In this document: positions 26,696-35,662 of the stretch, piece after piece
Layout of the letters: each line of letters opens with the position of its first letter
How positions within the stretch are numbered: the first letter of the stretch is position 1
NCBI GenBank assembly: GCA_004298435.1
Contig: SCSF01000040.1
Coordinates: 1-35,868 of the forward strand
Direction of reading: 5' to 3'
DNA: 35,868 bases
Source: Beijerinckiaceae bacterium
GTDB lineage: Bacteria; Pseudomonadota; Alphaproteobacteria; Rhizobiales; Beijerinckiaceae
Translations under genes and position numbers: made by a program
The notes under the pieces: model-generated
What the model saw: only the letters and a program-made list of their open reading frames with translations
Databases searched by the model: none
What the model was told of the DNA's origin: nothing

Positions 26696-29600
26696 ATGAA
26701 CGACCTTTCTCCGATCGCGGCCGACCAGGCCGCGCCGCAGTCCCCTGTCAATCGTCCCGATGCCCCCGGCGCGATCATCGCCGCCGCCCAGCAGTTCCTC
26801 CCACACATCGAGCGCGGCCAGCGGGTCGACGCAGCGATCCTGCGCGCAGCCATGGAAGCGGCTTTCGGCGCCTCCGATGCCTCGGGCGCCTGGGACTGGA
26901 AGACGGCCTATGACGCCTGCGAGGCGGCGAGCGTCCTCTTCCTGCGCAAATACGGAAAGGCGCTGTTCCGCAAAGCCGACTCTCCGGCTTCCCGGCTTTC
27001 CGCCTTGAACAAGATCGCCGGCCTTCTTCCCACCCACACCCGCCGCTCCGCCGAGAGCGAAGCCTTCCAGCAATTCTCCACGCCGACCCCTCTCGGCTTC
27101 GCGGCCCTGACCGCAGCCGCCATCGGACCTGCGGACCGCGTGTTGGAGCCTTCGGCTGGAACCGGCCTGCTCGCCATCCTGGCCGAGATCGCTGGCGGCG
27201 CGCTCGCGCTGAACGAGCTGGCCGAGACCCGGTCGGCGCTGCTCACCTCCCTCTTTCCGGCCGTCTCCGTCACGCGCTTCGACGCCGCCCAGATCGACGA
27301 CCACCTCGATCCGGCTGCGGTGCCGAGCGTCGTCCTGATGAACCCGCCCTTCTCGGCGATGGCCAACGTCGCGGGCCGCATGGCTGACACCGCCTATCGC
27401 CACATCGCCTCGGCCCTGGCCCGCCTCGCCGATGGTGGGCGGCTGGTGGCGATCACCGGCGCCAACTTCGGACCCGACACCCCGGCCTGGCGCGACGCCT
27501 TCGTCCATCTGCAGGAACGCGGCCGCATCGTCTTCACCGTCGCGATCGACGGCGCGGTCTATGCCAAGCACGGCACGACCATCGACACGCGGCTGATCGT
27601 CATCGACAAGGCGCCCGCCGAGAACCCGGCCATCCTGCCGGAATCGCCGGGCATCGCGCCGGACGTGGCCACGCTGCTGAGCTGGATCGCCGAGCACGTT
27701 CCGGCGCGTCTGGCGCTCGCGCCGAGCCTCGCCATCCCGGTGTCGGCGGCCGCCGCATCGCGGACGGTCCGCGGCTATCTCGCGCGCGCTGCTGCGGCGG
27801 GGCCGGTGAAGCCGTCCGTCGCCGATCCGGAGGCGGTCGATCTTTCCTATGAGACGATCGACTGGACGCCGCCCGAGGGCGCACGCCTCAGCGATGCGAT
27901 CTATGAGGAATACCGGCTCCAATCGATCCGCATTCCGGGCGGCCAGGCGCACCCGACCAAGCTGGTGCAGTCCGCCGCCATGGCTTCGGTCGCGCCGCCG
28001 AAGCCGAGCTATCGGCCGCGCGTGCCGATCAATCTCGTCAGCAACGCGCTCCTGTCCGACGCCCAGCTCGAGACCGTGGTCTATGCCGGCGAGGCGCATG
28101 GCGACTATCTCGCCGGAGCCTGGACCGTGGACGAGACCTTCGATCTCGTCACCGCCGCCCGCGACGATGCGCCGAACGCCGTCCGCTTTCGCCGGGGCTT
28201 CATGCTCGGCGACGGAACCGGCGCCGGCAAGGGCCGCCAGTCGGCCGGCATCATCCTGGACAACTGGCTGAAGGGTCGGCGCAAGGCGGTCTGGATCTCG
28301 AAGTCCGACAAGCTGCTCGAGGACGCCCAGCGCGACTGGTCGGCGCTCGGCATGGAGCGGTTGCTGGTGACGCCGCTGTCGCGCTTCCCGCAAGGCAAGC
28401 CGATCCGGCTCGCCGAAGGCATCCTATTTTTAACCTACGCTACGCTGCGGTCCGACGACCGCGGCGAGAAGCTTTCGCGCGTCCGCCAGATCGTTGAATG
28501 GTTGGGCTCCGACTTCGACGGAGTGATCATTTTCGACGAGAGCCACGCCATGCAGAACGCCGGTGGCGGCAAGGGCGAACGCGGCGATGTTGCGGCCTCG
28601 CAGCAGGGCCGTGCGGGCTTGCGCCTGCAGCACGCCCTGCCGGACGCACGCGTCGTCTATGTCTCGGCGACCGGCGCCACCACGGTCCATAACCTCGCCT
28701 ATGCCCAGCGGCTCGGCCTCTGGGGCGGCGAGGATTTCCCCTTCGCCACACGCGCCGAGTTCGTCGAGGCGATCGAGGATGGCGGTGTCGCCGCCATGGA
28801 GGTGCTCGCCCGCGATCTCCGGTCGCTCGGGCTCTACACGGCCCGATCGCTCTCCTATGACGGCGTCGAATACGAGCTGATCGAACACCAGCTCACCGCA
28901 GAGCAACGGCGCATCTACGACGCCTATGCCGGCGCCTTCGCTATCATCCACAACCATCTCGACGCCGCGATGCAGGCGGCGAACATCACCGGCGAGACCG
29001 GCACGTTGAATCGGCAGGCGAAGTCGGCGGCCCGCTCGGCCTTTGAGAGCGCCAAGCAGCGCTTCTTCGGCCACCTCCTTACCAGCATGAAGGCGCCGAC
29101 ACTGATCCGTTCGATCGAGCAGGACCTGGCCGACGGCCATGCCGCCGTGATCCAGATCGTCTCGACCGGCGAGGCGCTGATGGAACGCCGGCTTGCCGAG
29201 ATCCCGACCGAGGAATGGAACGATATCCGCGTCGACATCACGCCGCGCGAGTATGTTCTCGACTACCTCGCCCATTCCTTCCCGGTGCAGCTCTACGAGC
29301 CGTTCACCGACAGCGAAGGCAACCTCTCGTCCCGGCCCGTCTTTTGCGACGGCCAGCCGGTCGAGAGCCGCGAGGCCGTCGCGCGCCGCAATGAGCTGAT
29401 CGAGCGGCTTGCTTCGCTCCCGCCAGTGCCCGGCGCGCTCGACCAGATCGTCCAGCGTTTCGGTACAGATCTTGTCGCCGAAGTGACCGGGCGCTCGCGC
29501 CGCGTGGTGCGCAAGGGCGACCGCCTCGTCGTGGAGAACCGCGCGGCCTCCGCCAACCTTGCCGAGACCGCCGCCTTCATGGACGACCTGAAGCGCATTC

Positions 29601-31030
29601 TCGTCTTCTCGGAAGCAGGCGGCACCGGGCGCAGCTATCACGCTGAACTGTCGGCTCGGAACCGCCGGCTGCGCGTACACTATCTGCTCGAACCCGGCTG
29701 GAAGGCCGACGCCGCGATCCAGGGCCTCGGCCGAACGAACCGGACGAACCAGGCGCAACCGCCGTTATTCCGCCCGATCGCGACCGACGTGAAGGCTGAG
29801 AAGCGATTCCTCTCGACGATCGCGCGCCGTCTCGACACGCTCGGCGCTATCACACGCGGTCAACGCCAGACCGGCGGCCAGGGCTTATTCCGGCCCGAGG
29901 ACAACCTCGAATCCCACTATGCCCGCGACGCACTGCGCCAGCTCTACCTGCTGCTCGTGCGCGGCAAGGTAGAAGGCTGCTCGCTCCAGATGTTCGAGGA
30001 GGCGACGGGCCTCTCCCTCATGGACGCCAATGGGATCAAGGACGAACTGCCGCCGATCACGACCTTCCTCAACCGCCTGCTGGCGCTCACCATCGAGCTG
30101 CAGGGCGTGCTGTTCACGGCGTTCGAGCAATTGCTGAACGCCAAGATCGAGGGCGCCATCGCCAGCGGCGTCTACGACGTCGGCCTGGAGACGTTGCGGG
30201 CCGAGAGCTTCGTCGTCACCGATCGCCGGGCGATCTACACCCATCCCGCGACGGGCGCGGAGACCCGGCTGCTCACCATTACCGAGCGCCGGCGCAATCG
30301 CCCCGTGACGCTCGATGAGGCGCTGGACCATCTCACCGACCCCCGCTCCATGCTGCTCGTCAACGAGCGCTCGGGCCGCGCCGCCATGCAGATCCCCGCG
30401 CCGAGCCTCATGCTCGACGATGGCGAGATCGAACGCCGCGTTCGGCTGATCCGGCCGATGGAGCACCATCACGCCTCGCTGAAGATGATGGATGAGAGCC
30501 ACTGGCAGGCGGCGGAGCAGAAAGTCTTCGCCGCCGCATGGGCCCGCGAAGTCGCCGAGGTCCCCGAGTTCGCCGACAGTACGATCCATATCGTCGCCGG
30601 GCTGTTGCTGCCGATCTGGAAGCGCCTGCCAAACGAATCGACGCGCGTTTATCGGCTCCAGACCGACGATGGCGAGCGCATCATTGGCCGCAAGGTATCG
30701 CCAGCCTGGGCGGCGAACGTGTCCGTAACCGGGACCACCGCCCTGACGTCAGATGCTGCCTTCGCGGCGCTGATCGAGGGCCGCACCGTCCTTGACCTCG
30801 CCGAGGGTCTGCAGCTCCACCGCGCGCGCGTCATGGGTGCTCACCGCATCGAGCTGTCGGGCTTCGCCGACACCATGCGCGACCGCCTGCGCGCCTACGG
30901 CCTCTTCAGCGAGATCATCTCCTGGAAGCTGCGCATGTTCGTGCCGACCGACGCCACTGGCGCCGGCGTGCTGACGAAGGTGCTCGACCATTACCCGGTC
31001 GAACGCATCGGTGAGCGGGAAGCCGCGTGA
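26696..31030 (+). CDS. methyltransferase–strawberry-notch helicase fusion
   Basis: A 1444-residue protein; the ATG at 26696 is chosen because the frame upstream runs through the leader and terminator. Residues 120-300 are a class I SAM-dependent methyltransferase: VLEPSAGTG (about 148-156) and the N6-adenine-type catalytic NPPF (about 216-219). Residues 480-1030 are the strawberry-notch helicase: GDGTGAGKGR (about 503, Walker A), FDESHAM (about 612, Walker B) and the family's QGLGRTNRTNQ (about 1006-1016). The C-terminal 400 residues are family-specific. Such fusions are hallmark genes of alphaproteobacterial plasmids and ICEs, probably acting in DNA modification or antirestriction during transfer. 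It is coupled to the next gene through TGATG. Confidence 0.9.
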   Translation: MNDLSPIAADQAAPQSPVNRPDAPGAIIAAAQQFLPHIERGQRVDAAILRAAMEAAFGASDASGAWDWKTAYDACEAASVLFLRKYGKALFRKADSPASRLSALNKIAGLLPTHTRRSAESEAFQQFSTPTPLGFAALTAAAIGPADRVLEPSAGTGLLAILAEIAGGALALNELAETRSALLTSLFPAVSVTRFDAAQIDDHLDPAAVPSVVLMNPPFSAMANVAGRMADTAYRHIASALARLADGGRLVAITGANFGPDTPAWRDAFVHLQERGRIVFTVAIDGAVYAKHGTTIDTRLIVIDKAPAENPAILPESPGIAPDVATLLSWIAEHVPARLALAPSLAIPVSAAAASRTVRGYLARAAAAGPVKPSVADPEAVDLSYETIDWTPPEGARLSDAIYEEYRLQSIRIPGGQAHPTKLVQSAAMASVAPPKPSYRPRVPINLVSNALLSDAQLETVVYAGEAHGDYLAGAWTVDETFDLVTAARDDAPNAVRFRRGFMLGDGTGAGKGRQSAGIILDNWLKGRRKAVWISKSDKLLEDAQRDWSALGMERLLVTPLSRFPQGKPIRLAEGILFLTYATLRSDDRGEKLSRVRQIVEWLGSDFDGVIIFDESHAMQNAGGGKGERGDVAASQQGRAGLRLQHALPDARVVYVSATGATTVHNLAYAQRLGLWGGEDFPFATRAEFVEAIEDGGVAAMEVLARDLRSLGLYTARSLSYDGVEYELIEHQLTAEQRRIYDAYAGAFAIIHNHLDAAMQAANITGETGTLNRQAKSAARSAFESAKQRFFGHLLTSMKAPTLIRSIEQDLADGHAAVIQIVSTGEALMERRLAEIPTEEWNDIRVDITPREYVLDYLAHSFPVQLYEPFTDSEGNLSSRPVFCDGQPVESREAVARRNELIERLASLPPVPGALDQIVQRFGTDLVAEVTGRSRRVVRKGDRLVVENRAASANLAETAAFMDDLKRILVFSEAGGTGRSYHAELSARNRRLRVHYLLEPGWKADAAIQGLGRTNRTNQAQPPLFRPIATDVKAEKRFLSTIARRLDTLGAITRGQRQTGGQGLFRPEDNLESHYARDALRQLYLLLVRGKVEGCSLQMFEEATGLSLMDANGIKDELPPITTFLNRLLALTIELQGVLFTAFEQLLNAKIEGAIASGVYDVGLETLRAESFVVTDRRAIYTHPATGAETRLLTITERRRNRPVTLDEALDHLTDPRSMLLVNERSGRAAMQIPAPSLMLDDGEIERRVRLIRPMEHHHASLKMMDESHWQAAEQKVFAAAWAREVAEVPEFADSTIHIVAGLLLPIWKRLPNESTRVYRLQTDDGERIIGRKVSPAWAANVSVTGTTALTSDAAFAALIEGRTVLDLAEGLQLHRARVMGAHRIELSGFADTMRDRLRAYGLFSEIISWKLRMFVPTDATGAGVLTKVLDHYPVERIGEREAA

Positions 31031-32085
31031 TGGCTCGCCACGACGCCTCGGAACTGGCCCACCGTCTCGCGCGCGATGCCGAGGCGGTGTGCCGTCACTA
31101 CCTCTCCGCCGGACGCCGCGAAGGTGGCTACTGGCTGGTAGGCGACGTCCGCAATACGCCGGGCCGCTCCATGTTCGTGCGCCTCAAGGTGTCGCCGAAA
31201 GGGCCAGCCGGCAAATGGACCGACGCCGCGACCGGCGAGCATGGCGACCTGCTCGACGTCATCCGTGAAAGCTGCGGCCTGGTAGACTTCAAGGACGTGG
31301 CTGATGAGGCGCATTCGTTCCTCAGCCTGCCACGCCCCGAGCCTGAGCCGGATCGTCCCCGGGCGCGCACGCCGACTGCTCCAACAGGATCGGCGGAGGC
31401 GGCACGGCGACTGTTCGCCATGTCGCAGCCGATCGAACGTACTCTCGCAGAAGCGTATTTGCGGAATCGCGGCATTACGGCTTTGCACGGAACCGGAAGC
31501 CTCCGCTTCCACCTGCGCTGCTACTATCGGCCGGACGACCACAGCCCGACCGAGACCTGGCCGGCGATGATCGCTTCCGTCACCGATCTCGCGGGACATC
31601 TGACCGGAGCGCATCGCACCTGGCTCGATCCCGGCGGCTTTACTGAGGCGATGCTCGGCAAAGCGCCGATCAACACCCCGCGACGCGCGATGGGCGACCT
31701 CCTCGGAAATGCCGTTCGATTTGGCGTGGTGGGCGAGGTCATGGCGGCTGGCGAGGGCATCGAGACGATGCTGTCGCTCAGATGCGTCTTGCCGACCATG
31801 CCGATGGCCGCAGCCCTCTCGGCGGCGCATCTCTCCGCCATCTTGTTCCCGGACACGTTGCGGCGACTCTACATCGCCCGCGACGACGACCCCGCTGGCG
31901 ACGGCGCAATGGCGACATTGATCGACCGGGCGCAGGAGGCCGGGATCGAGGCGATCGTGATCTCGCCACGGCTCGGCGACTTCAACGAGGATCTCCGCCT
32001 GCTCGGGATCGACGCGCTTCGGGCCGCGAGCCGGGTGCAGATCGCGGCACAGGACGTCGCCCGATTCATGGAACTGGCGGCATAG
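31030..32085 (+). CDS. Toprim-domain primase-like protein
   Basis: A 351-residue protein. The ATG at 31030 shares bases with the upstream stop (TGATG); a GTG one codon earlier is possible. The N-terminal 100 residues resemble the zinc-free primase-like region of plasmid DUF7146 proteins (GKWTDAATGEHGDLLDVI). The Toprim domain follows, with GEGIET (about 242) and RDDDPAGDGA (about 283), giving the Glu and Asp-x-Asp metal ligands. Proteins of this type next to the strawberry-notch helicase probably prime element replication or transfer. Confidence 0.88.
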   Translation: MARHDASELAHRLARDAEAVCRHYLSAGRREGGYWLVGDVRNTPGRSMFVRLKVSPKGPAGKWTDAATGEHGDLLDVIRESCGLVDFKDVADEAHSFLSLPRPEPEPDRPRARTPTAPTGSAEAARRLFAMSQPIERTLAEAYLRNRGITALHGTGSLRFHLRCYYRPDDHSPTETWPAMIASVTDLAGHLTGAHRTWLDPGGFTEAMLGKAPINTPRRAMGDLLGNAVRFGVVGEVMAAGEGIETMLSLRCVLPTMPMAAALSAAHLSAILFPDTLRRLYIARDDDPAGDGAMATLIDRAQEAGIEAIVISPRLGDFNEDLRLLGIDALRAASRVQIAAQDVARFMELAA

Positions 32086-32413
32086 CCGGAACGGGATGAG
32101 GGGCGGTTCGCCGGCGTCGTCGCCACAGGGTCGGCGGTCATGCTTTCCCTCAGCGTCGGAGAGGACCACGCCCACGGCCTTCTGAGAGGGCGATCGGGCA
32201 GCAAGCGGCCCGGACCGGCAACCTTGTGGGCCGACTATTTTCCGTCGGCGGCGGAGCCGCCTTTACATCGCGAGACAAAATAGTCGGCCCCCTTCAGTCC
32301 TCCGCCGAGGCTTCGGCCCTCCGCTGCGCTGCGGGTGCAAGTCCGTTCCGCCCGCCGCCTTCGTCGCTATGAAGGCCGCGATGGGCGCGGCCGATCCGAC
32401 AAGGAAAGCCGCG
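32086..32413. other. non-coding region with cruciform
   Basis: No convincing gene in these 328 bp. The region is GC-rich and has several hairpins, the strongest being at 32228-32290 (separate entry). Its first 40 bp include GGAACGGGATGAGG, which resembles the left arm of the helicase leader, but a matching right arm is missing. It may be a degraded or variant copy of that leader. Confidence 0.5.
32228..32290. repeat. perfect 14-bp inverted repeat enclosing a second hairpin
   Basis: GGGCCGACTATTTT (32228-32241) is the exact reverse complement of AAAATAGTCGGCCC (32277-32290). Inside sits GGCGGC (32247-32252), GGA loop, GCCGCC (32256-32261). The AT-rich inner end and GC-rich outer end differ from an ordinary terminator. 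It could be a binding site, an origin-type cruciform, a miniature element or a structured RNA. Confidence 0.8.
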
Positions 32414-33343
32414 ATGACCACCGACCACGACGACGATTTCGAGCCGCACCACAGCTCATCCCCGACCGACCAGGTCCTCCACGAACTCCAGCTCTATGGC
32501 TACCGCCCCTTCAACGACGAGCCCGATCCCAGGCCGCTTCCCGAAGCGCAGATCCTCGCCGGCAGCATCTCCGACATCTTCGACGCCCTCGTGGTGGCGC
32601 TTGCTGACACTCGCCTCGAACCCGACCTCGAGGACCTGCTCTGGTCGACGGTGAATGTCTTCCATCGCGCCATCGAACGGATCGAACGCGAACTCGACGA
32701 CAACGAGCTGGCCCAGCAACGCGCGCAACGGGAACAGGACGGCAGCGAGGTCAAATCCGTCGAGCTGGAACGCCTGACGGCGGAAGGCCAGACGCTCATC
32801 GAACGCCGCAACGCGTTCGAGCTGATGCGCGATCAAGCGGCCGACCAATTCGAGCACCACACCCATTCGCCCTGGCGGCCGCGCAACGGCTCGAAGGTCA
32901 ACCATCGCAATCTGACCTCCGCGATGATCGACAGCCGCGACTTCCTGGCGGCGAAGAAGCGCGCGGCGAACCAGGTGCTCCTCCCCTCGGGTCCGAAGGT
33001 CGCACTCACCGGCGGGCTCGACTTCAACGACCACCGGCTGGTCTGGGCGAAGCTCGATCAGGTCCACGCCAAGCACCCGGACATGGTGCTGCTGCACGGC
33101 GGATCGCCCAAGGGCGCCGAGCTGATTGCCGCCAAATGGGCCGACAACCGCAAGGTCACGCAGATCGCCTTCAAACCCGACTGGACGAAGCACGCCAAAG
33201 CCGCACCGTTCAAGCGCAACGACACATTGCTGGAGACCCTGCCGATCGGCGTCCTGCACTTCCCTGGCACCGGCATCCAGGACAACCTCGCCGACAAGGC
33301 GAAGAAGCTCGGCATCCCGGTCTGGAAGTTCGGCGGCGCGTGA
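32414..33343 (+). CDS. DUF2493 (SLOG/YspA-like) protein
   Basis: A 309-residue protein. The ATG at 32414 has AAGGAAAG 6 bp upstream and is preferred to an in-frame ATG 45 bp earlier. Residues 1-190 are polar and helical, with a probable coiled coil around 95-145. Residues 195-309 are the DUF2493 domain, a Rossmann-like SLOG fold predicted to bind nucleotides (VALTGGLDFNDHRL, then LLHGGSPKGAE, a GG-S-x-GAE loop). It is a standard neighbour of the Toprim gene in this backbone. Function unproven. Its stop codon lies inside the terminator loop. Confidence 0.88.
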   Translation: MTTDHDDDFEPHHSSSPTDQVLHELQLYGYRPFNDEPDPRPLPEAQILAGSISDIFDALVVALADTRLEPDLEDLLWSTVNVFHRAIERIERELDDNELAQQRAQREQDGSEVKSVELERLTAEGQTLIERRNAFELMRDQAADQFEHHTHSPWRPRNGSKVNHRNLTSAMIDSRDFLAAKKRAANQVLLPSGPKVALTGGLDFNDHRLVWAKLDQVHAKHPDMVLLHGGSPKGAELIAAKWADNRKVTQIAFKPDWTKHAKAAPFKRNDTLLETLPIGVLHFPGTGIQDNLADKAKKLGIPVWKFGGA

Positions 33344-33355
33344 GCGCCGCCTTTT
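33332..33355 (+). terminator. terminator overlapping the stop codon of the DUF2493 gene
   Basis: GGCGGCGC (33332-33339) and GCGCCGCC (33344-33351) pair perfectly around the 4-nt loop GTGA, followed by TTTT. The TGA stop (33341-33343) is in the loop, so the last codons form the left arm. Confidence 0.88.
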
Positions 33356-33356
33356 C

Positions 33357-33370
33357 TCAATACGTATTGA
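33357..33370. promoter_or_regulatory. perfect 14-bp palindrome
   Basis: TCAATACGTATTGA is its own reverse complement and lies immediately after the terminator U-tract. It could be an operator or a binding site for a dimeric protein, but no promoter elements are clear beside it. Confidence 0.5.
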
Positions 33371-33416
33371 CGTCGAACCGCAAAGGCGGGTCACCGGCTT
33401 TCCGCAAGACCGCCTT

Positions 33417-33626
33417 TCAGTCCGGTTCACCCGTCACCGCGATCCGGGCCGCGCGAGCATAGTGCGCCAACTCCGTATCATTCTCGATCAGGCCGTCGAG
33501 CAGCGCCTTCATATCGCTCTGATCGGACGCCGATTGAAACGGCCCCGGCTGCCGCTCGATCGCCAGTACCGCAATGGCGAGCGCCTTCTTCACCAGGTTC
33601 AGGTCGCGTCCCGTGAATTCCGCCAT
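33417..33626 (-). CDS. small conserved-looking hypothetical protein
   Basis: A 69-residue protein starting MAEFTGRDLNLVKKALAIAV, choosing the ATG at 33624-33626 with GAGG about 9 bp upstream. Longer in-frame starts reach 33836 but add a composition unlike protein. The sequence is mostly two or three amphipathic helices (LVKKALAIAVLAIE; DMKALLDGLIENDTELAHYARAA). From memory, similar short proteins accompany this backbone in other Alphaproteobacteria. No function is known. It is convergent with the DUF2493 gene. Confidence 0.65.
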   Translation of the reverse strand: MAEFTGRDLNLVKKALAIAVLAIERQPGPFQSASDQSDMKALLDGLIENDTELAHYARAARIAVTGEPD

Positions 33627-33946
33627 GCCGCATGCCTCAACCATCATGTCGACTCGTAAGCACACCCTAGCCGATCGGTCAGCGCACCGTGAGGACAACG
33701 AGGTTCCACGCATTGTCTGCGACGGCCTTTGAGTGGCGGCTCCTGCCGGCGGGCGCCACCCCGCGTCTATCAGCGCTGATCCTTGGTCCGGCCGAGGGCC
33801 TGACGCCATCAACCCGTAAAGGGTCGGCTTACGCAAGGCGTGCCGCCGCTGCGTCTTCGCCTTCGCGGTGATTGCGGCCCTCGGCCGGACACATCGGGCG
33901 CCTGTCGCGCGGGGATGGCCCCCGCCTCAGCACAGGAGCCGGATCA
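33627..33946. other. structured non-coding region before a 55-residue gene
   Basis: About 320 bp without a supported gene. GTGGCG and CGCCAC around 33733-33759 can pair. The main element is the perfect 15-bp inverted repeat described separately. The region could be the long leader of the small downstream gene or a separate small RNA. Confidence 0.45.
33786..33890 (+). ncRNA. candidate structured RNA closed by a 15-bp helix
   Basis: GTCCGGCCGAGGGCC (33786-33800) and GGCCCTCGGCCGGAC (33876-33890) are exact reverse complements enclosing 75 nt. That interval has at least one further hairpin (ACCC GTAAA GGGT near 33812). A 15-bp GC-rich closing helix over a 75-nt interval suits an RNA domain or a recombination site. 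It ends 56 bp before the next start codon. No promoter or family match is visible. Confidence 0.4.
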
Positions 33947-34114
33947 ATGTCTCAAGCCCTCGCATTCGCCAACGGGTGGAACCTCGCCACCACCCTCATG
34001 GCCTGCGTCGTCATCTTTCATGCTGACGCTGGCAACTACGGCGTCATGCTGGCCGCCGAATATGACGGCGATCCCAGCGCCGTCATCCACGAATTCGACC
34101 CCTTCCAACCGTGA
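33947..34114 (+). CDS. 55-residue hypothetical protein
   Basis: ATG at 33947 with AGGAG at 33934-33938, a good site that fixes the start within a longer open frame. The product begins MSQALAFANGWNLATTL, has a mildly hydrophobic middle (ATTLMACVVIF) and an acidic C-terminus. No domain is recognised. Good ribosome site, natural composition and position in the backbone support a real gene. Confidence 0.55.
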   Translation: MSQALAFANGWNLATTLMACVVIFHADAGNYGVMLAAEYDGDPSAVIHEFDPFQP

Positions 34115-34262
34115 GGGGGCGGTCCGCCACGCAAGCTGAACCGCACAGGGTCAGCGGGATTTTCGCTCCCGCCGGCGCCTGTTTGCGGCTATACTCATAC
34201 GTGCGCCGTGGTGGTGGTGGAAGGCGCGACCGTCAGACCTTTATCTCACGGAGTTCACCGCC

Positions 34263-34703
34263 ATGATCATCTTTGGACCACTGCTCGTCATCGTTGGCAT
34301 CGGCTTCTTCTGCTGGCTGCTGTTCACCCTTGCTGTCTTCGCGCTGCCCTTCTTCGTCGGTCTGACAATCGGCATCTGGGCCTTTCACACGGGGGCCGGC
34401 GTGCTCGGCGGCATTGCCCTGGGTCTTGTAGCCGGCGGAATAACCTTTGGCCTTGGCCAGCTCGCGCTCGCCGTTGTGCCATGGGCGTGGGCTCGGCTCC
34501 TGATCATCCTTCTCTATGTCGCGCCCGCCACCGTCGCTGGCTACAGCGCTACGCATGGAATCGCCCAGATGGCGATGCCTTCACCCACCTGGCAGATGAT
34601 CTTCGCCGTCATCGGCGCGATCGCCGTCAGCGTCACGGCGTTCGTCCGCTTCACCGGAATGGCCGCGCCCGGACCAGCCGGACAGGGCTTGGCTCGGGGC
34701 TGA
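34263..34703 (+). CDS. small integral membrane protein, hypothetical
   Basis: A 146-residue, very hydrophobic protein with about four transmembrane helices (near 4-24, 26-46, 50-75 and 80-135 with a break). ATG at 34263 with GGAG 9 bp upstream. Longer overlapping frames here have poor composition and are rejected. Glycine-rich helices (GVLGGIALGLVAGGITFGLG) suggest tight packing. No family recognised. The position in the transfer backbone hints at an element-encoded membrane function, but this is not shown. Confidence 0.7.
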   Translation: MIIFGPLLVIVGIGFFCWLLFTLAVFALPFFVGLTIGIWAFHTGAGVLGGIALGLVAGGITFGLGQLALAVVPWAWARLLIILLYVAPATVAGYSATHGIAQMAMPSPTWQMIFAVIGAIAVSVTAFVRFTGMAAPGPAGQGLARG

Positions 34704-35293
34704 CACCGTCACGTCGACGGAGCGGGGTTGGATCAAGCATTCGTATGCCCGCCGCCCTCGTCGTCGAACACCGAGTGAGGTTCGTCTGGCGTGGAGGCTC
34801 ACCCCATCATCGCAGAGTGCCTGACGTCGTGGCGGGCCGTTGAAGCGCATGGCCGAGGTGGCGAGGTTTCAACGATACGACCAACGAAGCGAGCGACGGG
34901 GCATCCAGCCGAAGCCTGGTCTTCGAAGCAGCAGATCCGTTAGTTGCCGGGACAGGGTCCGCATCACTGGCGAATTTACTGGCCGAACTTGCGGTGACTC
35001 GAGGATCGCCACGTTCCCCTTGATGTCAGCTCTGTCAGACCGAGCGCACCGAACGGCCTCTTCGATGGGTGGATCTGACCGAAGGCCGGCTGAAGCCTCG
35101 ACCGCCTATGGCGCAACAGCGGCGTCAAAACTTTCTTCCCCTGCCGGCTGCGCCGTCATTCCTCGCGGGACAAGAAAGCCCCTCCTTTGCTGTCGAGCCC
35201 CTTCGGGGTGCGCCGTCGATCGCCTCCGGCCCTTCGATCACCATCGAGGCCGCAATGGTGCGGGCTCGGAAACAGAGATCAAGGAGAACTACC
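34704..35293. other. 590-bp region with no convincing gene
   Basis: Open frames here are arginine-rich shadows without ribosome sites. Structural features are CTTTCTT near 35130 pairing with AAGAAAG near 35172 across about 35 nt, and a CCCC-TTC-GGGG hairpin at 35198-35208. The last 30 bp hold the AAGGAG site of the DUF736 gene. A regulatory leader or small RNA is possible. I see nothing stronger. Confidence 0.45.
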
Positions 35294-35620
35294 ATGGCCA
35301 CCATCGGCACCTTCAAGAAGACCGGCTCGAACGAATTCACCGGCGCAATCGTCACCCTCTCGGTCCAGGCCAAGAACGTCCGGATCGTCCCCGAAGCCAC
35401 CCGCTCCGGCGACAACAGCCCCAGCCACCGCGTCTATGCCGGCCGGGTCGAAATCGGCGCCGCCTGGGCCAAGCGCTCCAACGAGGGCCGCGACTATCTG
35501 GGCCTCAAGCTCGACGACCCGAGCTTCACGGCCCCGATCTTCGCCAACCTGTTCGACGACGAGGACGGCGAGGGCTACAGCCTGATCTGGTCCCGCCCCA
35601 ACGGTCGCCGGAGCGACTGA
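35294..35620 (+). CDS. DUF736 family protein
   Basis: A 108-residue protein beginning MATIGTFKKTGSNEFTGAIV, the hallmark N-terminus of DUF736. The conserved VYAGRVEIGAAW and RDYLGLKLDDPSF stretches follow. The ATG at 35294 has AAGGAG 7 bp upstream; the longer frame reaching 35069 is rejected. DUF736 genes are found almost only on alphaproteobacterial plasmids and integrative elements, close to transfer genes. The biochemical role is unknown. Confidence 0.93.
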   Translation: MATIGTFKKTGSNEFTGAIVTLSVQAKNVRIVPEATRSGDNSPSHRVYAGRVEIGAAWAKRSNEGRDYLGLKLDDPSFTAPIFANLFDDEDGEGYSLIWSRPNGRRSD

Positions 35621-35631
35621 CCCCGCCTACA

Positions 35632-35662
35632 ATGCCCCGTCCGGCTGGTCCGGGCGGGGCAT
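35632..35662 (+). terminator. 13-bp hairpin after DUF736
   Basis: ATGCCCCGTCCGG (35632-35644) pairs with CCGGGCGGGGCAT (35650-35662) with a single U·G pair. There is no clear U-tract, so termination efficiency is uncertain. Confidence 0.55.

Noticed and set aside
26522..28393. 623-residue minus-strand frame
   Set aside because: Antisense of the methyltransferase part of the helicase fusion; it also crosses the terminator and the structured leader, and its composition is Arg/Gly-rich without domains.
28430..29758. 442-residue minus-strand frame
   Set aside because: Antisense of the strawberry-notch helicase region; the sense strand carries conserved motifs.
34208..34843. 211-residue frame overlapping the small membrane protein
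   Set aside because: Histidine/arginine-rich with no ribosome site; the 146-residue frame has a good site and clear membrane helices.
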